Notes: a model not told the origin generated them from the sequence alone. Counted from the stretch's first letter, positions 25,152 to 35,918 are shown. The stretch is 64,000 bases of DNA from Roseovarius confluentis (GCF_002917925.1 NZ_PPFE01000006.1:118501-182500); one strand, 5' to 3'. Numbers and translations are program-made.

Positions 25152-25439
25152 ATGCCCACCCTCATCGGACGCATCGAAACCGAGCACGGCGCGAAATACC
25201 TTACCCAGCTTTGCAAGCACTTCGCCCACAAGATCGACGCCACCTGCGAGGGCAACCACGGCCGCGCCGACTTTGTCTTCGGCCCTGCGATAATGGAGGC
25301 CGATCCAAATGGCCTGACGATCCGCTTTGTCGTGGACAAGGACGAAAACGTGCCCGCGGCCAAGAGCGTCATCGACAACCACCTCGTGACCTTCGCCCAC
25401 CGCGAAAAGATCGAAGGCATGGAATGGGCCACGACCTGA
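25152..25439 (+). CDS. stand-alone DUF2218 protein
   Basis: A 95-residue DUF2218 protein (IETEHGAKYLTQLCKHFAHK, then FGPAIMEADPNGLTIRFVV). The start at 25152 has AGGAGG just upstream; a longer frame to 25041 lacks one. It is divergent from the siderophore ABC operon. The same domain forms the N-terminus of the SIP reductase at 18109, so this may be its free-standing counterpart in iron handling. Biochemical role unknown. Confidence 0.85.
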   Translation: MPTLIGRIETEHGAKYLTQLCKHFAHKIDATCEGNHGRADFVFGPAIMEADPNGLTIRFVVDKDENVPAAKSVIDNHLVTFAHREKIEGMEWATT

Positions 25440-25588
25440 TCCCAATGCCGACGCAGAAATTTGCGGTGCAGCATTTCACCCGCCTGTCCGCTCGGTTGGA
25501 CATCAAAGACGTTTGATCCAAAGCCCCGGCGCGGAATCAGGCCGCAGGCCCCGCGCCATGGACGGACCGCCCCCACGGCCCGTCGATT

Positions 25589-25684
25589 GGGTGAAGTTCG
25601 GTGCATCGCTCGATTCTGTTTCGAATTTGGCTTGGATAAAATGCGTCCGAACGACCGTCGGATCGCCGCGCCGCGGCCCGTCAA
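25589..25684 (+). repeat. dispersed ~97-bp repeat, copy 1
   Basis: This stretch inside the gene-free interval 25440-25820 aligns without gaps, at roughly two-thirds identity, to the reverse complement of 33790-33888. The best-kept part ends CGCCGCGCCGCGGCCCGTC. Both copies, read in the same frame, keep an IKC-RT-VG-PRRGPSM pattern, so the repeat may derive from a short coding or structured element. Nothing else convincing is seen in the interval. Confidence 0.55.
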
Positions 25685-25820
25685 TGGCGCTCGAAGCTAT
25701 AGATCATACTTGTCCGCAAAGGGCTCAAACCAGACCTTCGCCCCTGGGTGACCGCGACCCTTACGGTCGCGATCATCAACACGCCTTTCACGGACACCGC
25801 CCACAAGGGCAGAACCACGT

Positions 25821-27764
25821 TCAGAACCGCAGCGTGGCCCGCAGGTTGAAAGACCGGCCCGGTTCCCGCAGCGGCGTCACGGTCGCGAATTCCTGACCAT
25901 AGGTCGCCCGCTCGGTGTAGGTCTCGTCAAAGATGTTGTCGATCTCCGCCCGCACGGTCAGGTTCTCCATCCGGCGCGGCGTATACTCGGCAAAGGCGTT
26001 GACCACCTCGAAGCCGTCGATCTCGCCACCCGGCGCGCCCGCCGCCGACTTGTCGAACACGATCTGCGCATCCGCACCCAGCGTCAGGCCCAGCCGATCC
26101 CAGGTGTTGGCCACCTCGAACACAAGATTGTCGCCCAAAGGCGTGGTCAGGTAGCGCCCGGTGTAGCTGTCGGCGGGGCCGCCGTTGATCTTGGTATCTA
26201 TATCGGCATAGGCGATCCGGGCGAACCCGCTCGACCACGTGTAGGCCGCGCCGATCTCGTACCCTTCAGTGTCGAGATCCGAAACCTGCCCCGGCCCGCC
26301 ATTGAAAAGACCCGTGGTCGGGTCCAGCAAAGTGCGCGCGTTGTCGATATCGGTCTTGAACAGCTTTGCTTTGAAATCCCAGTTCCCGACCCGGTAATTG
26401 GCCCCGAGGTAGTAATTCTCGGACGTTACCGGCTCGATCGACGCCGGATAGGCCCAGGCCGGATCGAACAGAAAGCTTTCCGCCAGCGCGATACCGCCCC
26501 ACACGCGCGAGGCCCCGGCGCTGACCGTGATCGCATCGGTCACGTCGAAATCCCCGGCGATGTTCGCCGACAGCCCGTCATTGTCATAGGTCGTGCCGTC
26601 GACGCCCTCGAACTCCTGGAAATCATAGCGCGCGCCCGTGGACAGGCGGAACCGCTCCGTCAGGTCCAACTCGGCCTGCACGAAGAGGCCGATATTGGTG
26701 GCCTTCTCCTCGGCAAAGAACACGGCCGTGCCTTCGCCGTTGATATCCGCCACGTCGCTGTAGAAATCGAGACCCGCGTTGACGGTGCCGTTCGCCACCT
26801 GGAATTCGTTCTGGATCTTGCCTGTGAAACTCGTGGTCTCGCCCGAATAGGCGTCGGTCGCGCCCGGCATTGGCCCGGTATATAGATCGGTCGAGTTGTA
26901 GGCGATCTGCACAGAAGGGTTCCACATCGCGGTGGTATTTCCGAACTCGTAGGACAGTACCAGGTTCTGGCGCTCCAGCGTATAGGTCCGCGTCGCCAAC
27001 ACACCACGCAAGCCCGCGAAATCCGCCCGCAGGGGCCGCTGCGCATCGTCGCGCACGATCTCGTATCCCAATTCCAGCCGCCCGCCATTGTCGGCGTTGA
27101 ATGCCACCTTGGCCAGGCCACTGGTCAGCCCCGTGCCCGATCCGGTGATATCCATGCCGGAGCCGTCCTCGCGGAGGCCCCCGTCGGCGTATTTCCCGAA
27201 GGCCAGGTATTCGAACCGCCCCGACACGCCGAAGAGCGCCAGGCTGTTGGTAAAGACATCACCATTGCTTTGGTACTCGGTGATGAAGCGCCCGCCGAAC
27301 GTGCGTCCTTCCTCCAAGAGGTCCTGCACGTCCTTCGTCTCGAACGCGATCGCACCGGCCATCGCCCCCGGCCCCGCATCCGCCGGGGCCACGCCGGGGT
27401 CCACCCGTACCGCCTTCAGTAGTTCGGGGTCGATATAGGTCGTAGCGCTGTGGTGAAAGATCCGGTTGTTCTGCCGCGCGCCATCGATGGTGACGTTCAG
27501 GTTATTCTCCTCGACGCCGTTCACAAATATCTTCTGCGAGATCGGCAGCGAGCTTCCCACCGACACCGACGGCTCGGACTTGAAGACTTCCTGCAGGTCC
27601 TTCGGCGTCGTGCGCGTCAGGTCCTCGTTGTCGATCCCGATGGAGGTGGTGGCATCCGACCCGATATAGATCGTGCCCAGAACGAAGGGCTCGGGAGCTT
27701 GCGCGAACGCGCTTCCGGTGCCGATAATGAAAATAGCCGACGCAAACGGCGTGACAGTGCGCAT
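25821..27764 (-). CDS. TonB-dependent receptor (haem/siderophore class)
   Basis: A ~647-residue outer-membrane receptor, paralogous to that at 19380-21335: KIFVNGVEENNLNVTIDGAR, FHHSATTYIDPELLKAVRVD, APADAGPGAMAGAIAFETKD. The ATG at 27764 is preferred over 27770 because the GGGGA ribosome-binding sequence is then suitably spaced. It ends RSFNLRATLRF, a barrel-closing strand. It probably feeds the same or a related ligand to the ABC importer next to it. Substrate unassigned. Confidence 0.87.
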   Translation of the reverse strand: MRTVTPFASAIFIIGTGSAFAQAPEPFVLGTIYIGSDATTSIGIDNEDLTRTTPKDLQEVFKSEPSVSVGSSLPISQKIFVNGVEENNLNVTIDGARQNNRIFHHSATTYIDPELLKAVRVDPGVAPADAGPGAMAGAIAFETKDVQDLLEEGRTFGGRFITEYQSNGDVFTNSLALFGVSGRFEYLAFGKYADGGLREDGSGMDITGSGTGLTSGLAKVAFNADNGGRLELGYEIVRDDAQRPLRADFAGLRGVLATRTYTLERQNLVLSYEFGNTTAMWNPSVQIAYNSTDLYTGPMPGATDAYSGETTSFTGKIQNEFQVANGTVNAGLDFYSDVADINGEGTAVFFAEEKATNIGLFVQAELDLTERFRLSTGARYDFQEFEGVDGTTYDNDGLSANIAGDFDVTDAITVSAGASRVWGGIALAESFLFDPAWAYPASIEPVTSENYYLGANYRVGNWDFKAKLFKTDIDNARTLLDPTTGLFNGGPGQVSDLDTEGYEIGAAYTWSSGFARIAYADIDTKINGGPADSYTGRYLTTPLGDNLVFEVANTWDRLGLTLGADAQIVFDKSAAGAPGGEIDGFEVVNAFAEYTPRRMENLTVRAEIDNIFDETYTERATYGQEFATVTPLREPGRSFNLRATLRF

Positions 27765-27780
27765 ATCCATTCCCCAGTAG

Positions 27781-29257
<1,477 letters not shown>

Positions 29258-29283
29258 AGACCATTGGAACAAGCAGGACGGGA

Positions 29284-30180
29284 CTACTTGGTGCCGTTCG
29301 CTGTCGGCAACAACATCTTCCGCTTGCTCCCAAAGTACTCCAGAACTGCGCGCACGCGGGCGGTGTGGCGCAGGTCGGGATGCGTGAGCAACCATAGGTC
29401 GACGGCCAGCTCTTCGATTGCCGGTCCAAGGCGTTGCAATTCACCATCGGACTCGGCCAGGTAGCAGGGCAGGACTGCGACGCCGATACCGGCAAGAACC
29501 GCGGCGTGCATACTCAGGACACTGTTCATCGTGCAGACGCAGGCGCGTTCGCACCCAACGTCGCGCAACCACGCGTGAAGCTGGGGATAGGTCATCGAAG
29601 GGCTCGGGCCGATCCACGGCAGCGTCGCCCATTCCGGTCGGTCGTCGCGGCCGAGATCGAGTGCCCGTAGCGCATAGGCAGCCTGCTCTATGCGGCCCAG
29701 CCGCCGTCCGACAAGGTGTTCTTCGGGTGCCGTCGCTGGGCGGATTGCGATGTCCGCTTCGCGGAAGGCCAGGTCAGATATCTCGTTCGAAATGACAAAC
29801 TCGAGTGTGATGCCGGGTTCCGCGAGCCTGAAGCGGGCGACCTCCGGGGCCAGCAAGCCACAGAGCAGCGTGTCCGTCGTCGCGACCCGCACAACACCCG
29901 AAGGCTTCAGATCGCGCCCAGACACGCGTCTTTCTGTCTCGTTCGTGAGTTCCTCCATCTCGCGCGCGGTCGCCACGACCTCTTCCCCCGCGGCCGTGAG
30001 CCGATAGCCGGTGCGAAATCGTTCGAAGAGCCGCACACCGAGCTTTTCCTCCACGGCATTGATCCTGCGAAACATGGTCGGATGACTCGCGCCGACCCGA
30101 TGCGCCGCCCCGGAAAGAGAGCCCGCCTCGGCGATCCGAAGGACCGTCTGGTAGTCGCTCCAGTCAAGCTTGCTGTTCAT
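29284..30180 (-). CDS. LysR-family transcriptional regulator
   Basis: A 298-residue LysR-type regulator: winged HTH at residues ~5-60 (DYQTVLRIAEAGSLSGAAHR, then PTMFRRINAVEEKLGVRLF), followed by the periplasmic-binding-like effector domain. The start at 30180 begins exactly at the domain; earlier in-frame codons to 30318 would add an unrelated tail. It is divergent from a truncated NAD(P)H-quinone oxidoreductase gene, the classic arrangement of a LysR regulator with its target. With the target broken it may be regulating other genes or be on the way to loss. Confidence 0.9.
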   Translation of the reverse strand: MNSKLDWSDYQTVLRIAEAGSLSGAAHRVGASHPTMFRRINAVEEKLGVRLFERFRTGYRLTAAGEEVVATAREMEELTNETERRVSGRDLKPSGVVRVATTDTLLCGLLAPEVARFRLAEPGITLEFVISNEISDLAFREADIAIRPATAPEEHLVGRRLGRIEQAAYALRALDLGRDDRPEWATLPWIGPSPSMTYPQLHAWLRDVGCERACVCTMNSVLSMHAAVLAGIGVAVLPCYLAESDGELQRLGPAIEELAVDLWLLTHPDLRHTARVRAVLEYFGSKRKMLLPTANGTK

Positions 30181-30275
30181 CCGTGCAATTCCAAGTTTCC
30201 GAATTGCCCCGTGAAATAACAGGTTTGAAAACTCAGCGTTAGGCCCACGACGTAGAAACAAGGAACGCTTTACAG

Positions 30276-30425
30276 ATGCATACCCACATCGTTCATGCGC
30301 ATCCGGAGCCGCAATCATTTATCGGCGCCCTGACGCGCCTTGCCGAGGCCCGGCTGAGATATCAAGCTCATACCGTCATGATACGCGATCCCTATCGCTT
30401 GAGCCTCGATCCGGCCGAGGATGGG
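30276..30425 (+). pseudogene. NAD(P)H:quinone oxidoreductase, N-terminal stub
   Basis: The first ~50 codons (HIVHAHPEPQSFIGALTRLAE, then HTVMIRDPYRL) match the start of flavodoxin-fold NAD(P)H:quinone oxidoreductases, but similarity stops around 30425 and the rest of the ~190-residue family length is missing. It is the probable former target of the divergent LysR regulator. The interval from here to 30827 holds no other convincing gene. Confidence 0.7.
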
Positions 30426-30827
30426 TCACACGTATCGACGATGGACAACGCCGGACCACTTCATGACTTTGCCCCTCCGTCCCGGCAGCGAAGCCATCGC
30501 TGCTCGATACAAACAAAAAGCGAGCTCCAGAAATGCGATCAAATCAAGGCTGACAGGGCGGATTGTTTGCAAACGCCGAATCGGTCGGCGCACATTCAAA
30601 GCTTCCATTCGGTAATAGGTGCGGTCTGACCCGGCACCTGTTCAAACGGACGTTTTCGCCAGAACCCGCAGAAATGGTCGTGCGGCAGACGAGTCCTTGC
30701 GCATGTCGCGTCAGGCTTTCTTATTTGCAATGCCGACGCCAAACTGCGTGACCGCGCCATGAGCGGGCGCCGCCGCGCCTGCCCTCCCTGTTGCGTCATG
30801 CGCTGATCCGGTCGATGATCCACGGAA

Positions 30828-32561
30828 ATGACCCTCGGACCGCAAAGCGACACGGCGCCTGCGCCCTTGCGAATGCTCATTCTCACCGGCATCGCCCTGA
30901 CTGTCGGCGGGGCGGCGTCGATGGCGGCGATTGCGCTTGTCGACCTTGTTGCACTTTTGAATACGGTTCTGCTGGTCGAACCCAGGGCGCGGGTGCAATG
31001 GGAAAGCGTTCCGGGCCTGGTGGCCGTGATGACGATCCTCGTGCCCACGCTCGGCGGTCTGATCGTCGGGCTCATCCACCGGCACCTGTCGCCCGCCGGA
31101 CGGCCGCTTGGCCCGCCCGACGTGATCGAGGCTGTGCAGTTCCACAAACCGCTTCCCGAGCTGCGCAGCGGGCTGGTCTCGACCCTGACCGCAGCGCTGT
31201 CGCTGGGCACCGGGGCCTCGGTCGGCCAATACGGGCCGATGGTCTATCTCGGCGCGATCTTCGGCGGATTTGCGCATCGGCTGCGCCTGGGCGTGCCGAA
31301 CCTGGCAAGCATCGCCGTCAGCTGCGGCGTGGCCGCCGCGATCTCGACCGCGTTCAACGCGCCGATCGCCGGCGTGCTCTTCGCGCACGAGGTCGTCCTG
31401 CGCCACTACGCAACCCGGGCCTTTGCGCCGGTGACGGTCGCGTCGGTCGCGGGCTATGTCATCGCCAACGTGATCTTAGAGCGGCCCGCCTTGTTCAGGA
31501 TCGAGTTTCCGGGCGTCGCCCATGGCTACGAGTTTGGCCTCGTTGCCATTCTCGGCCTTTTCGTAGCATTGGCGGCAATCGTGTTCATGAGCCTGCTGCT
31601 GGCCATCGGACCGGCCCTCGCGCAGCGCATCCGGTGGCCAGAGGCGCGCACGGCAATGGCGGGCCTGGCGGTCGGGCTGACGGCGCTCGTGCTGCCCGAC
31701 GTGCTGGGGATCGGCACCTCGACCCTGCGCTTCGCCACCATCGACGGCGCCTTCGGGCTTGGCGAACTGATCGTGCTGATCGCCGCCAAGATATTCCTGA
31801 CCGCGCTGTGCATTGGCGCAGGGTTCTCGGGCGGCGCGTTCAGCCCGTCGCTCCTGATCGGGAGCCTGATCGGCGTGCTCTTCTGGACGCTCGTTTCGGG
31901 CCTGGCGGGCGTGCCGACTTCGGGCGCGGCGATCTACGCGATCGGGGGTATGATGGCCTTTGCCAGCGCCGTCATCGGCGCGCCGCTGACCTGCATCCTG
32001 ATCGTGTTTGAACTGACCCGCAATTACGACGTCACCATTGCCGCGATGGTGGCCGTGGTCTTTTCCAACCTCGTGTCCCATCGCACCTTTGGCCGGTCGC
32101 TCTTCGACGTGCAACTCGCCCGCCGGGGCATCGACTTTTCCCTCGGACGGGACCGGGCGCATTTCGCGGCGCTGAAGGTCGTCGATTTCCTGCAACCGCA
32201 GGCGGTGACCGCCACGGCCGATGACAGGCCCGCGGACGTGGCCGAGCGTCTGCGCGCGCAGGGCTGGCGCGAGGCGTTCGTGCTCGACGCCGAGGGCCGG
32301 CTTCTGGGTGTGTTCAGCCCCGGCGCCCAAGAGGATCCGCCCCGGTTGGCGCAAGGCCTTGCCCCGGCCCGACTGGTCTTTGATGACGAGACCGACCTCG
32401 CCGACGCGATGGAGCGGCTGCGCGGTTTCGTCGGCGACGCGGTGCCGGTTGTCTGCGGCGAAACGGGGCGCTACCTCGGCGCGGTGTCGGAAGCGGATCT
32501 GGTCTCGGCCTGGCTGGACGAAGGCGCGCGGCTGCGAAAGGAAGAAAATGCGTCGATCTGA
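30828..32561 (+). CDS. CLC-type chloride channel/transporter with CBS pair
   Basis: A 577-residue membrane protein of the CLC family. Pore signatures are GTGASVGQYGPMV and GAGFSGGAFSPSL; residues ~440-570 form two CBS domains. The usual GREGP motif reads GQYGP here, replacing the gating glutamate with tyrosine, and the usual GSGIP serine motif reads LGPPDVIEA. Loss of that glutamate is associated with channel-like rather than proton-coupled behaviour. Its stop overlaps the binding-protein gene by 14 bases, suggesting co-transcription. Confidence 0.88.
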   Translation: MTLGPQSDTAPAPLRMLILTGIALTVGGAASMAAIALVDLVALLNTVLLVEPRARVQWESVPGLVAVMTILVPTLGGLIVGLIHRHLSPAGRPLGPPDVIEAVQFHKPLPELRSGLVSTLTAALSLGTGASVGQYGPMVYLGAIFGGFAHRLRLGVPNLASIAVSCGVAAAISTAFNAPIAGVLFAHEVVLRHYATRAFAPVTVASVAGYVIANVILERPALFRIEFPGVAHGYEFGLVAILGLFVALAAIVFMSLLLAIGPALAQRIRWPEARTAMAGLAVGLTALVLPDVLGIGTSTLRFATIDGAFGLGELIVLIAAKIFLTALCIGAGFSGGAFSPSLLIGSLIGVLFWTLVSGLAGVPTSGAAIYAIGGMMAFASAVIGAPLTCILIVFELTRNYDVTIAAMVAVVFSNLVSHRTFGRSLFDVQLARRGIDFSLGRDRAHFAALKVVDFLQPQAVTATADDRPADVAERLRAQGWREAFVLDAEGRLLGVFSPGAQEDPPRLAQGLAPARLVFDDETDLADAMERLRGFVGDAVPVVCGETGRYLGAVSEADLVSAWLDEGARLRKEENASI

Positions 32562-33609
32562 TCTCGTCCTTCTGATGGTCGCGATGATCGCGGCCCCGGC
32601 CCGCGCCGACGATCTGACGATCGTGTCCTGGGGTGGTGCTTACGAAACCGCGCAAAACCAGGCCGTCATCGCGCCTTTCGCCGCGGAGACCGGCCTCGAT
32701 GTCGAGGTGGTCGTCTACGATGGAAGTTGGACGGCCCTGGCCGAGCGCGGCGTGCCCGAGGGCTGGGACGTGATCGACATGCTGGCCGATCAGGCCCGTG
32801 TCGCTTGCGCGCAGGGCCTGCTGCTGAAGACCGACCCGGGCGCGCTGTTTGCGCCCGAGGCCTTGGCAGATTTCACACCCTTCGCGCCGGATGGGTGCGC
32901 TGTGCCGCAAAACGCCTACGCCCGCGTCATGGCCTTTGACGACCGCGCGTTTTCGGGGGTGAAACCGACCCGGATCGAGGATTTCTTCGACACCGACCGC
33001 TTTCCCGGCCCACGCGCCGTTCAGCGCAGCCCGGACGGGATCCTGGAATGGGCCTTGCTGGCCGAAGGCGTCCCCCCGGAACAGGTCTATGGCCTGCTCA
33101 GCACCGACCGCGGCCTGCGCCTGGCCTTCAGAAAGCTCGACACCATCCGCGACGACATTGTCTGGTGGCAGGACCCGGCGACACCGGCCGAGATGCTTGC
33201 AGACGGCCGCGCCGTGATGGCGGCGGGGTTCAACGGCCGGTTCTTCGACATGGCGCAGCGTGAGCGCGCGCCGATCGACATCGTCTGGGACGGTCGCGTC
33301 ATCGGGATCGAGGTCTGGGCCATCGCCGCCGATACCGACGCGCCTGACGCCGCAAGGGCCTTTGTGCAGCACGCGGCGGACCCGGCCACGATGGCACGCC
33401 TTGCGACGCAAATCCCATATGGCCCGACCCGTCGCTCGGCCTTCGACAGGATCGGGATCAACCGGGACCTGGGCGTGCCGATGCGCGCCCATCTGCCGAA
33501 CGCTCCGCAACACGTGGGCCGGGCGCTCGTGCGCGACAGCGGCTGGTACGCGAATACCGAGGACCTGCGCCAACGCCGATTTCGCGACTGGCTTGGCGAT
33601 GACGACTGA
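32548..33609 (+). CDS. ABC polyamine/putrescine-type binding protein
   Basis: A 353-residue periplasmic binding protein of the PotD/spermidine-putrescine class, with a signal peptide (MRRSDLVLLMVAMIAAPARA) followed by LTIVSWGGAYETAQNQAVI, a family hallmark. The ATG at 32548 has AAAGGAAG upstream. It is unusual in overlapping a chloride-channel gene; no permeases or ATPases follow. Ligand may be a polyamine, another cation or an unrelated small compound. Confidence 0.82.
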   Translation: MRRSDLVLLMVAMIAAPARADDLTIVSWGGAYETAQNQAVIAPFAAETGLDVEVVVYDGSWTALAERGVPEGWDVIDMLADQARVACAQGLLLKTDPGALFAPEALADFTPFAPDGCAVPQNAYARVMAFDDRAFSGVKPTRIEDFFDTDRFPGPRAVQRSPDGILEWALLAEGVPPEQVYGLLSTDRGLRLAFRKLDTIRDDIVWWQDPATPAEMLADGRAVMAAGFNGRFFDMAQRERAPIDIVWDGRVIGIEVWAIAADTDAPDAARAFVQHAADPATMARLATQIPYGPTRRSAFDRIGINRDLGVPMRAHLPNAPQHVGRALVRDSGWYANTEDLRQRRFRDWLGDDD

Positions 33610-33616
33610 GCCGGGC

Positions 33617-33690
33617 AACGCCCGAGACGGAATCGCCGTGACAATCCATGGTGACCTTGCCAGAATTGTCACGGCCGATAGCCTGAACGA
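33617..33690 (+). pseudogene. serine recombinase C-terminal scrap
   Basis: Translation gives NARDGIAVTIHGDLARIVTA, nearly the same as NARDGLAVTILGDLARIVTA at 59934-60005, the extreme C-terminus of a large serine recombinase-like protein. Nucleotide identity across ~70 bases is high. No catalytic or DNA-binding portion survives here. It lies between the binding-protein gene and the end of the tad locus. Confidence 0.65.
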
Positions 33691-33785
33691 GATTTGCCAA
33701 CGGCGGCTTCGACCGAGCAAGCAGACCTTGACGAAAAACGGGACTATGACCGAACTGCGGACAGAGTAGACGGGTGTTCGTTGTT

Positions 33786-33890
33786 GCCGCGCATCGACGG
33801 GCCGCGGCGCGGCGTTCCAACGATGGTTCTGCTGCACTTTATCCCCGCGAACTCCGCAAAACCTCCGAGCGGCGCACCCAGCCTCACCAA
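33786..33890 (-). repeat. dispersed ~97-bp repeat, copy 2
   Basis: Reverse-complement partner of the repeat at 25589-25684; the shared core GCCGCGCCGCGGCCCGTC is best conserved. Together with the recombinase scrap it fills the 33610-33945 interval, in which no intact gene is seen. Confidence 0.55.
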
Positions 33891-33945
33891 ATCGCCGTGA
33901 GCCAATATGATGCCCATTGGCTGCCTTTTCATAGCGGAGCCAATC

Positions 33946-34932
33946 TTATCCGAACATGTCCATCCATCGGATAAGCACTGGTGAAAGACAAATCATCAAG
34001 AGCACCGGCATCATAAAAAGAGCCATGATTGCAGACATTTGTACAGGAAGTCGATTGGCTTTTTCCTGCGCACGCAACTCGCGGTCTACACGCATGTCCT
34101 TGGAAAACCGCTCCAATGCGGTCGACACGCTTGTCCCGAATTGGTTCGACTGAAGCAGGACATTGGCAAATGAGGCAAGTTCGCTCACGCCTGCGCGTTC
34201 GGCCATGTCGAGAAGGGCCGCCTGCCGCTCCTTGCCCGCCTGAAGCTCCAGCTGAAGGATCATGAATTCCTGTGAAATTTCCGGTGCGGCATAGGCAAGT
34301 TCATGCGAGACCCGCACCATCGCGGCATCGAACCCGAGGCCCGCTTCAATGGCGACCTGCAAAAGGTCCAGCGCATTTGGCAGGCTGTGTTCGATCGCCT
34401 TGGTTCGTTTCCTGATCCGGGCCCGCAGCCACAGAATCGGGCCGTAAAACCCGACGACCAAAAGAGCGGTCACGATTTGCACCGCATGCAGCCAAGTCAG
34501 ATTCATCATGATCCGGTCGACATGCAATCTCGCCTGATTTTCAGGCGAAAGCGCCATGATCGCGATAAAAAGGGCAGGCAGTGTTATCCCGACGATCGCG
34601 CGGAACGCATAAAAGCTTTTGACCGCGTTCGGCCGCTTGATACCTGCGCGCTTCAGTTGACGTCCGATTTTCGACCGCTCCTCCTTGGAGGAGGGCACGA
34701 AGGCTTGCAGTAATCCGTGCGGATCGCTGTCGTCGCCCTGGATTAGGTCGAAATCCTCGCCACGGGCACGGCTTAGCGAGCCCGCGCGCATGCGCAGCGT
34801 CTCGGGCGCCTCTGCGGCAAACATCCCGATAAGGCCGTAGACGATCGCGAAGGCGCTGAGACCGATCCCCGCAAGGACAAGGTAGTCCGGCGAGGTGGCC
34901 AGGTCGCTCAGGATGTTGTTCAGGATGTCCAT
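33946..34932 (-). CDS. tadC: Tad pilus inner-membrane protein TadC
   Basis: A ~328-residue GspF-like (type II secretion F) membrane protein of the Flp/Tad machine; motifs ALDLLQVAIEAGLGFDAAMV and ELQAGKERQAALLDMAERA are typical. Three to four membrane segments are visible. ATG at 34932 is preferred (GGGAG eight bases before) to a GTG at 34941. It is the last gene of the locus; tadD is not seen after it. Confidence 0.9.
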   Translation of the reverse strand: MDILNNILSDLATSPDYLVLAGIGLSAFAIVYGLIGMFAAEAPETLRMRAGSLSRARGEDFDLIQGDDSDPHGLLQAFVPSSKEERSKIGRQLKRAGIKRPNAVKSFYAFRAIVGITLPALFIAIMALSPENQARLHVDRIMMNLTWLHAVQIVTALLVVGFYGPILWLRARIRKRTKAIEHSLPNALDLLQVAIEAGLGFDAAMVRVSHELAYAAPEISQEFMILQLELQAGKERQAALLDMAERAGVSELASFANVLLQSNQFGTSVSTALERFSKDMRVDRELRAQEKANRLPVQMSAIMALFMMPVLLMICLSPVLIRWMDMFG

Positions 34933-34947
34933 GGAAATCACTCCCGT

Positions 34948-35916
34948 TCAAAATTTGAACTTCACAAGCCGGTTCAGGATAAGACCCTGCAATACAACAA
35001 GGCTAATGATGGCGATGGCGAAATACTGAAACCTCGGGTCGCCGCGCACGTCACCGTAGAATGTCGGCGTCGTAAACTCGATCGAGAGATAAATGAGCAC
35101 CGGCAGGCAGGTAAGGATGACCGCACTGAGGCGTCCTTCGGCGGAAACCGCCCTGATCTTCTTTTGCATCATGTGCCGGTCACGGATGACCTGGGACAGA
35201 ACATTGAGGATCCGCGAGAGATTGCCGCCCGTGCCGTGCTGGATGCTTATGGCCACGGCCAGATACCTGGCGTCCTCGGTCGCCGCGCGCTTGGCAAAGT
35301 CGTGGAAAGCGGTGCCCAGATCATCGCCGAAGTTGATCTGGTCTGCGATGATGCCGAACTCCGAACCGATCGGATCGGGCATGTCGGTCGCAACTTTGCC
35401 GACAGTGACGGCGACAGGATGGCCAACCTTCAGCCCCCGCGACATGAGATCGAGGGCATCCGGCAATTGCGCGTTCAGCTTCTTGACCCGGTCGCGTTTC
35501 ATCTGCATCAGGACCAGAAGAGGGAGGCCGATCGCAATGCCGGCACTCGATCCGGCCGCCATACCCGGTGGCACGAAGCGCGTGGTCGCGGCATAAGCGA
35601 CCATTCCGATCAGCGCCATGCAAAGGAACACCCAGAAGGGCCTGACGGAAACGCCGGCCTGGACCAGCAACCTGCGTAATCGCACGTACACGCCGCCCTT
35701 CTTATCGGGGCCGAGCAGGGCCGAGTCGCGCAGCAGTTTCAGGGTGTCCTCTGTCGAGCCACCTTGCTGGATGACACGCATCCGCCGGTTACGCGCCTCC
35801 GATTGCGTCTCGCGGCGGAACAGGAGTTGTTGCACGCCATCGTAAGCCACCAGAACACCGAGGAAGATGCAGACATAGAGTATGATATCGATGGTATGGG
35901 GTTGAAGCTCGAACAT
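34948..35916 (-). CDS. tadB: Tad pilus inner-membrane protein TadB
   Basis: A 322-residue GspF-domain protein, partner of TadC in the inner-membrane platform that TadA drives. The sequence has an N-terminal membrane helix (IILYVCIFLGVLVAYDGVQ), PDALDLMSRGLKVGHPV and VAISIQHGTGGNLSRILNVL, the last diagnostic for TadB. It starts two bases after the tadA stop and is tightly coupled. Confidence 0.91.
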   Translation of the reverse strand: MFELQPHTIDIILYVCIFLGVLVAYDGVQQLLFRRETQSEARNRRMRVIQQGGSTEDTLKLLRDSALLGPDKKGGVYVRLRRLLVQAGVSVRPFWVFLCMALIGMVAYAATTRFVPPGMAAGSSAGIAIGLPLLVLMQMKRDRVKKLNAQLPDALDLMSRGLKVGHPVAVTVGKVATDMPDPIGSEFGIIADQINFGDDLGTAFHDFAKRAATEDARYLAVAISIQHGTGGNLSRILNVLSQVIRDRHMMQKKIRAVSAEGRLSAVILTCLPVLIYLSIEFTTPTFYGDVRGDPRFQYFAIAIISLVVLQGLILNRLVKFKF

Positions 35917-35918
35917 CG

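Noticed and set aside
30608..30690. FGNRCGLTRHLFKRTFSPEP, possibly the end of an AraC-family regulator
   Set aside because: The resemblance is limited to ~20 residues with no further support, so no feature is claimed.
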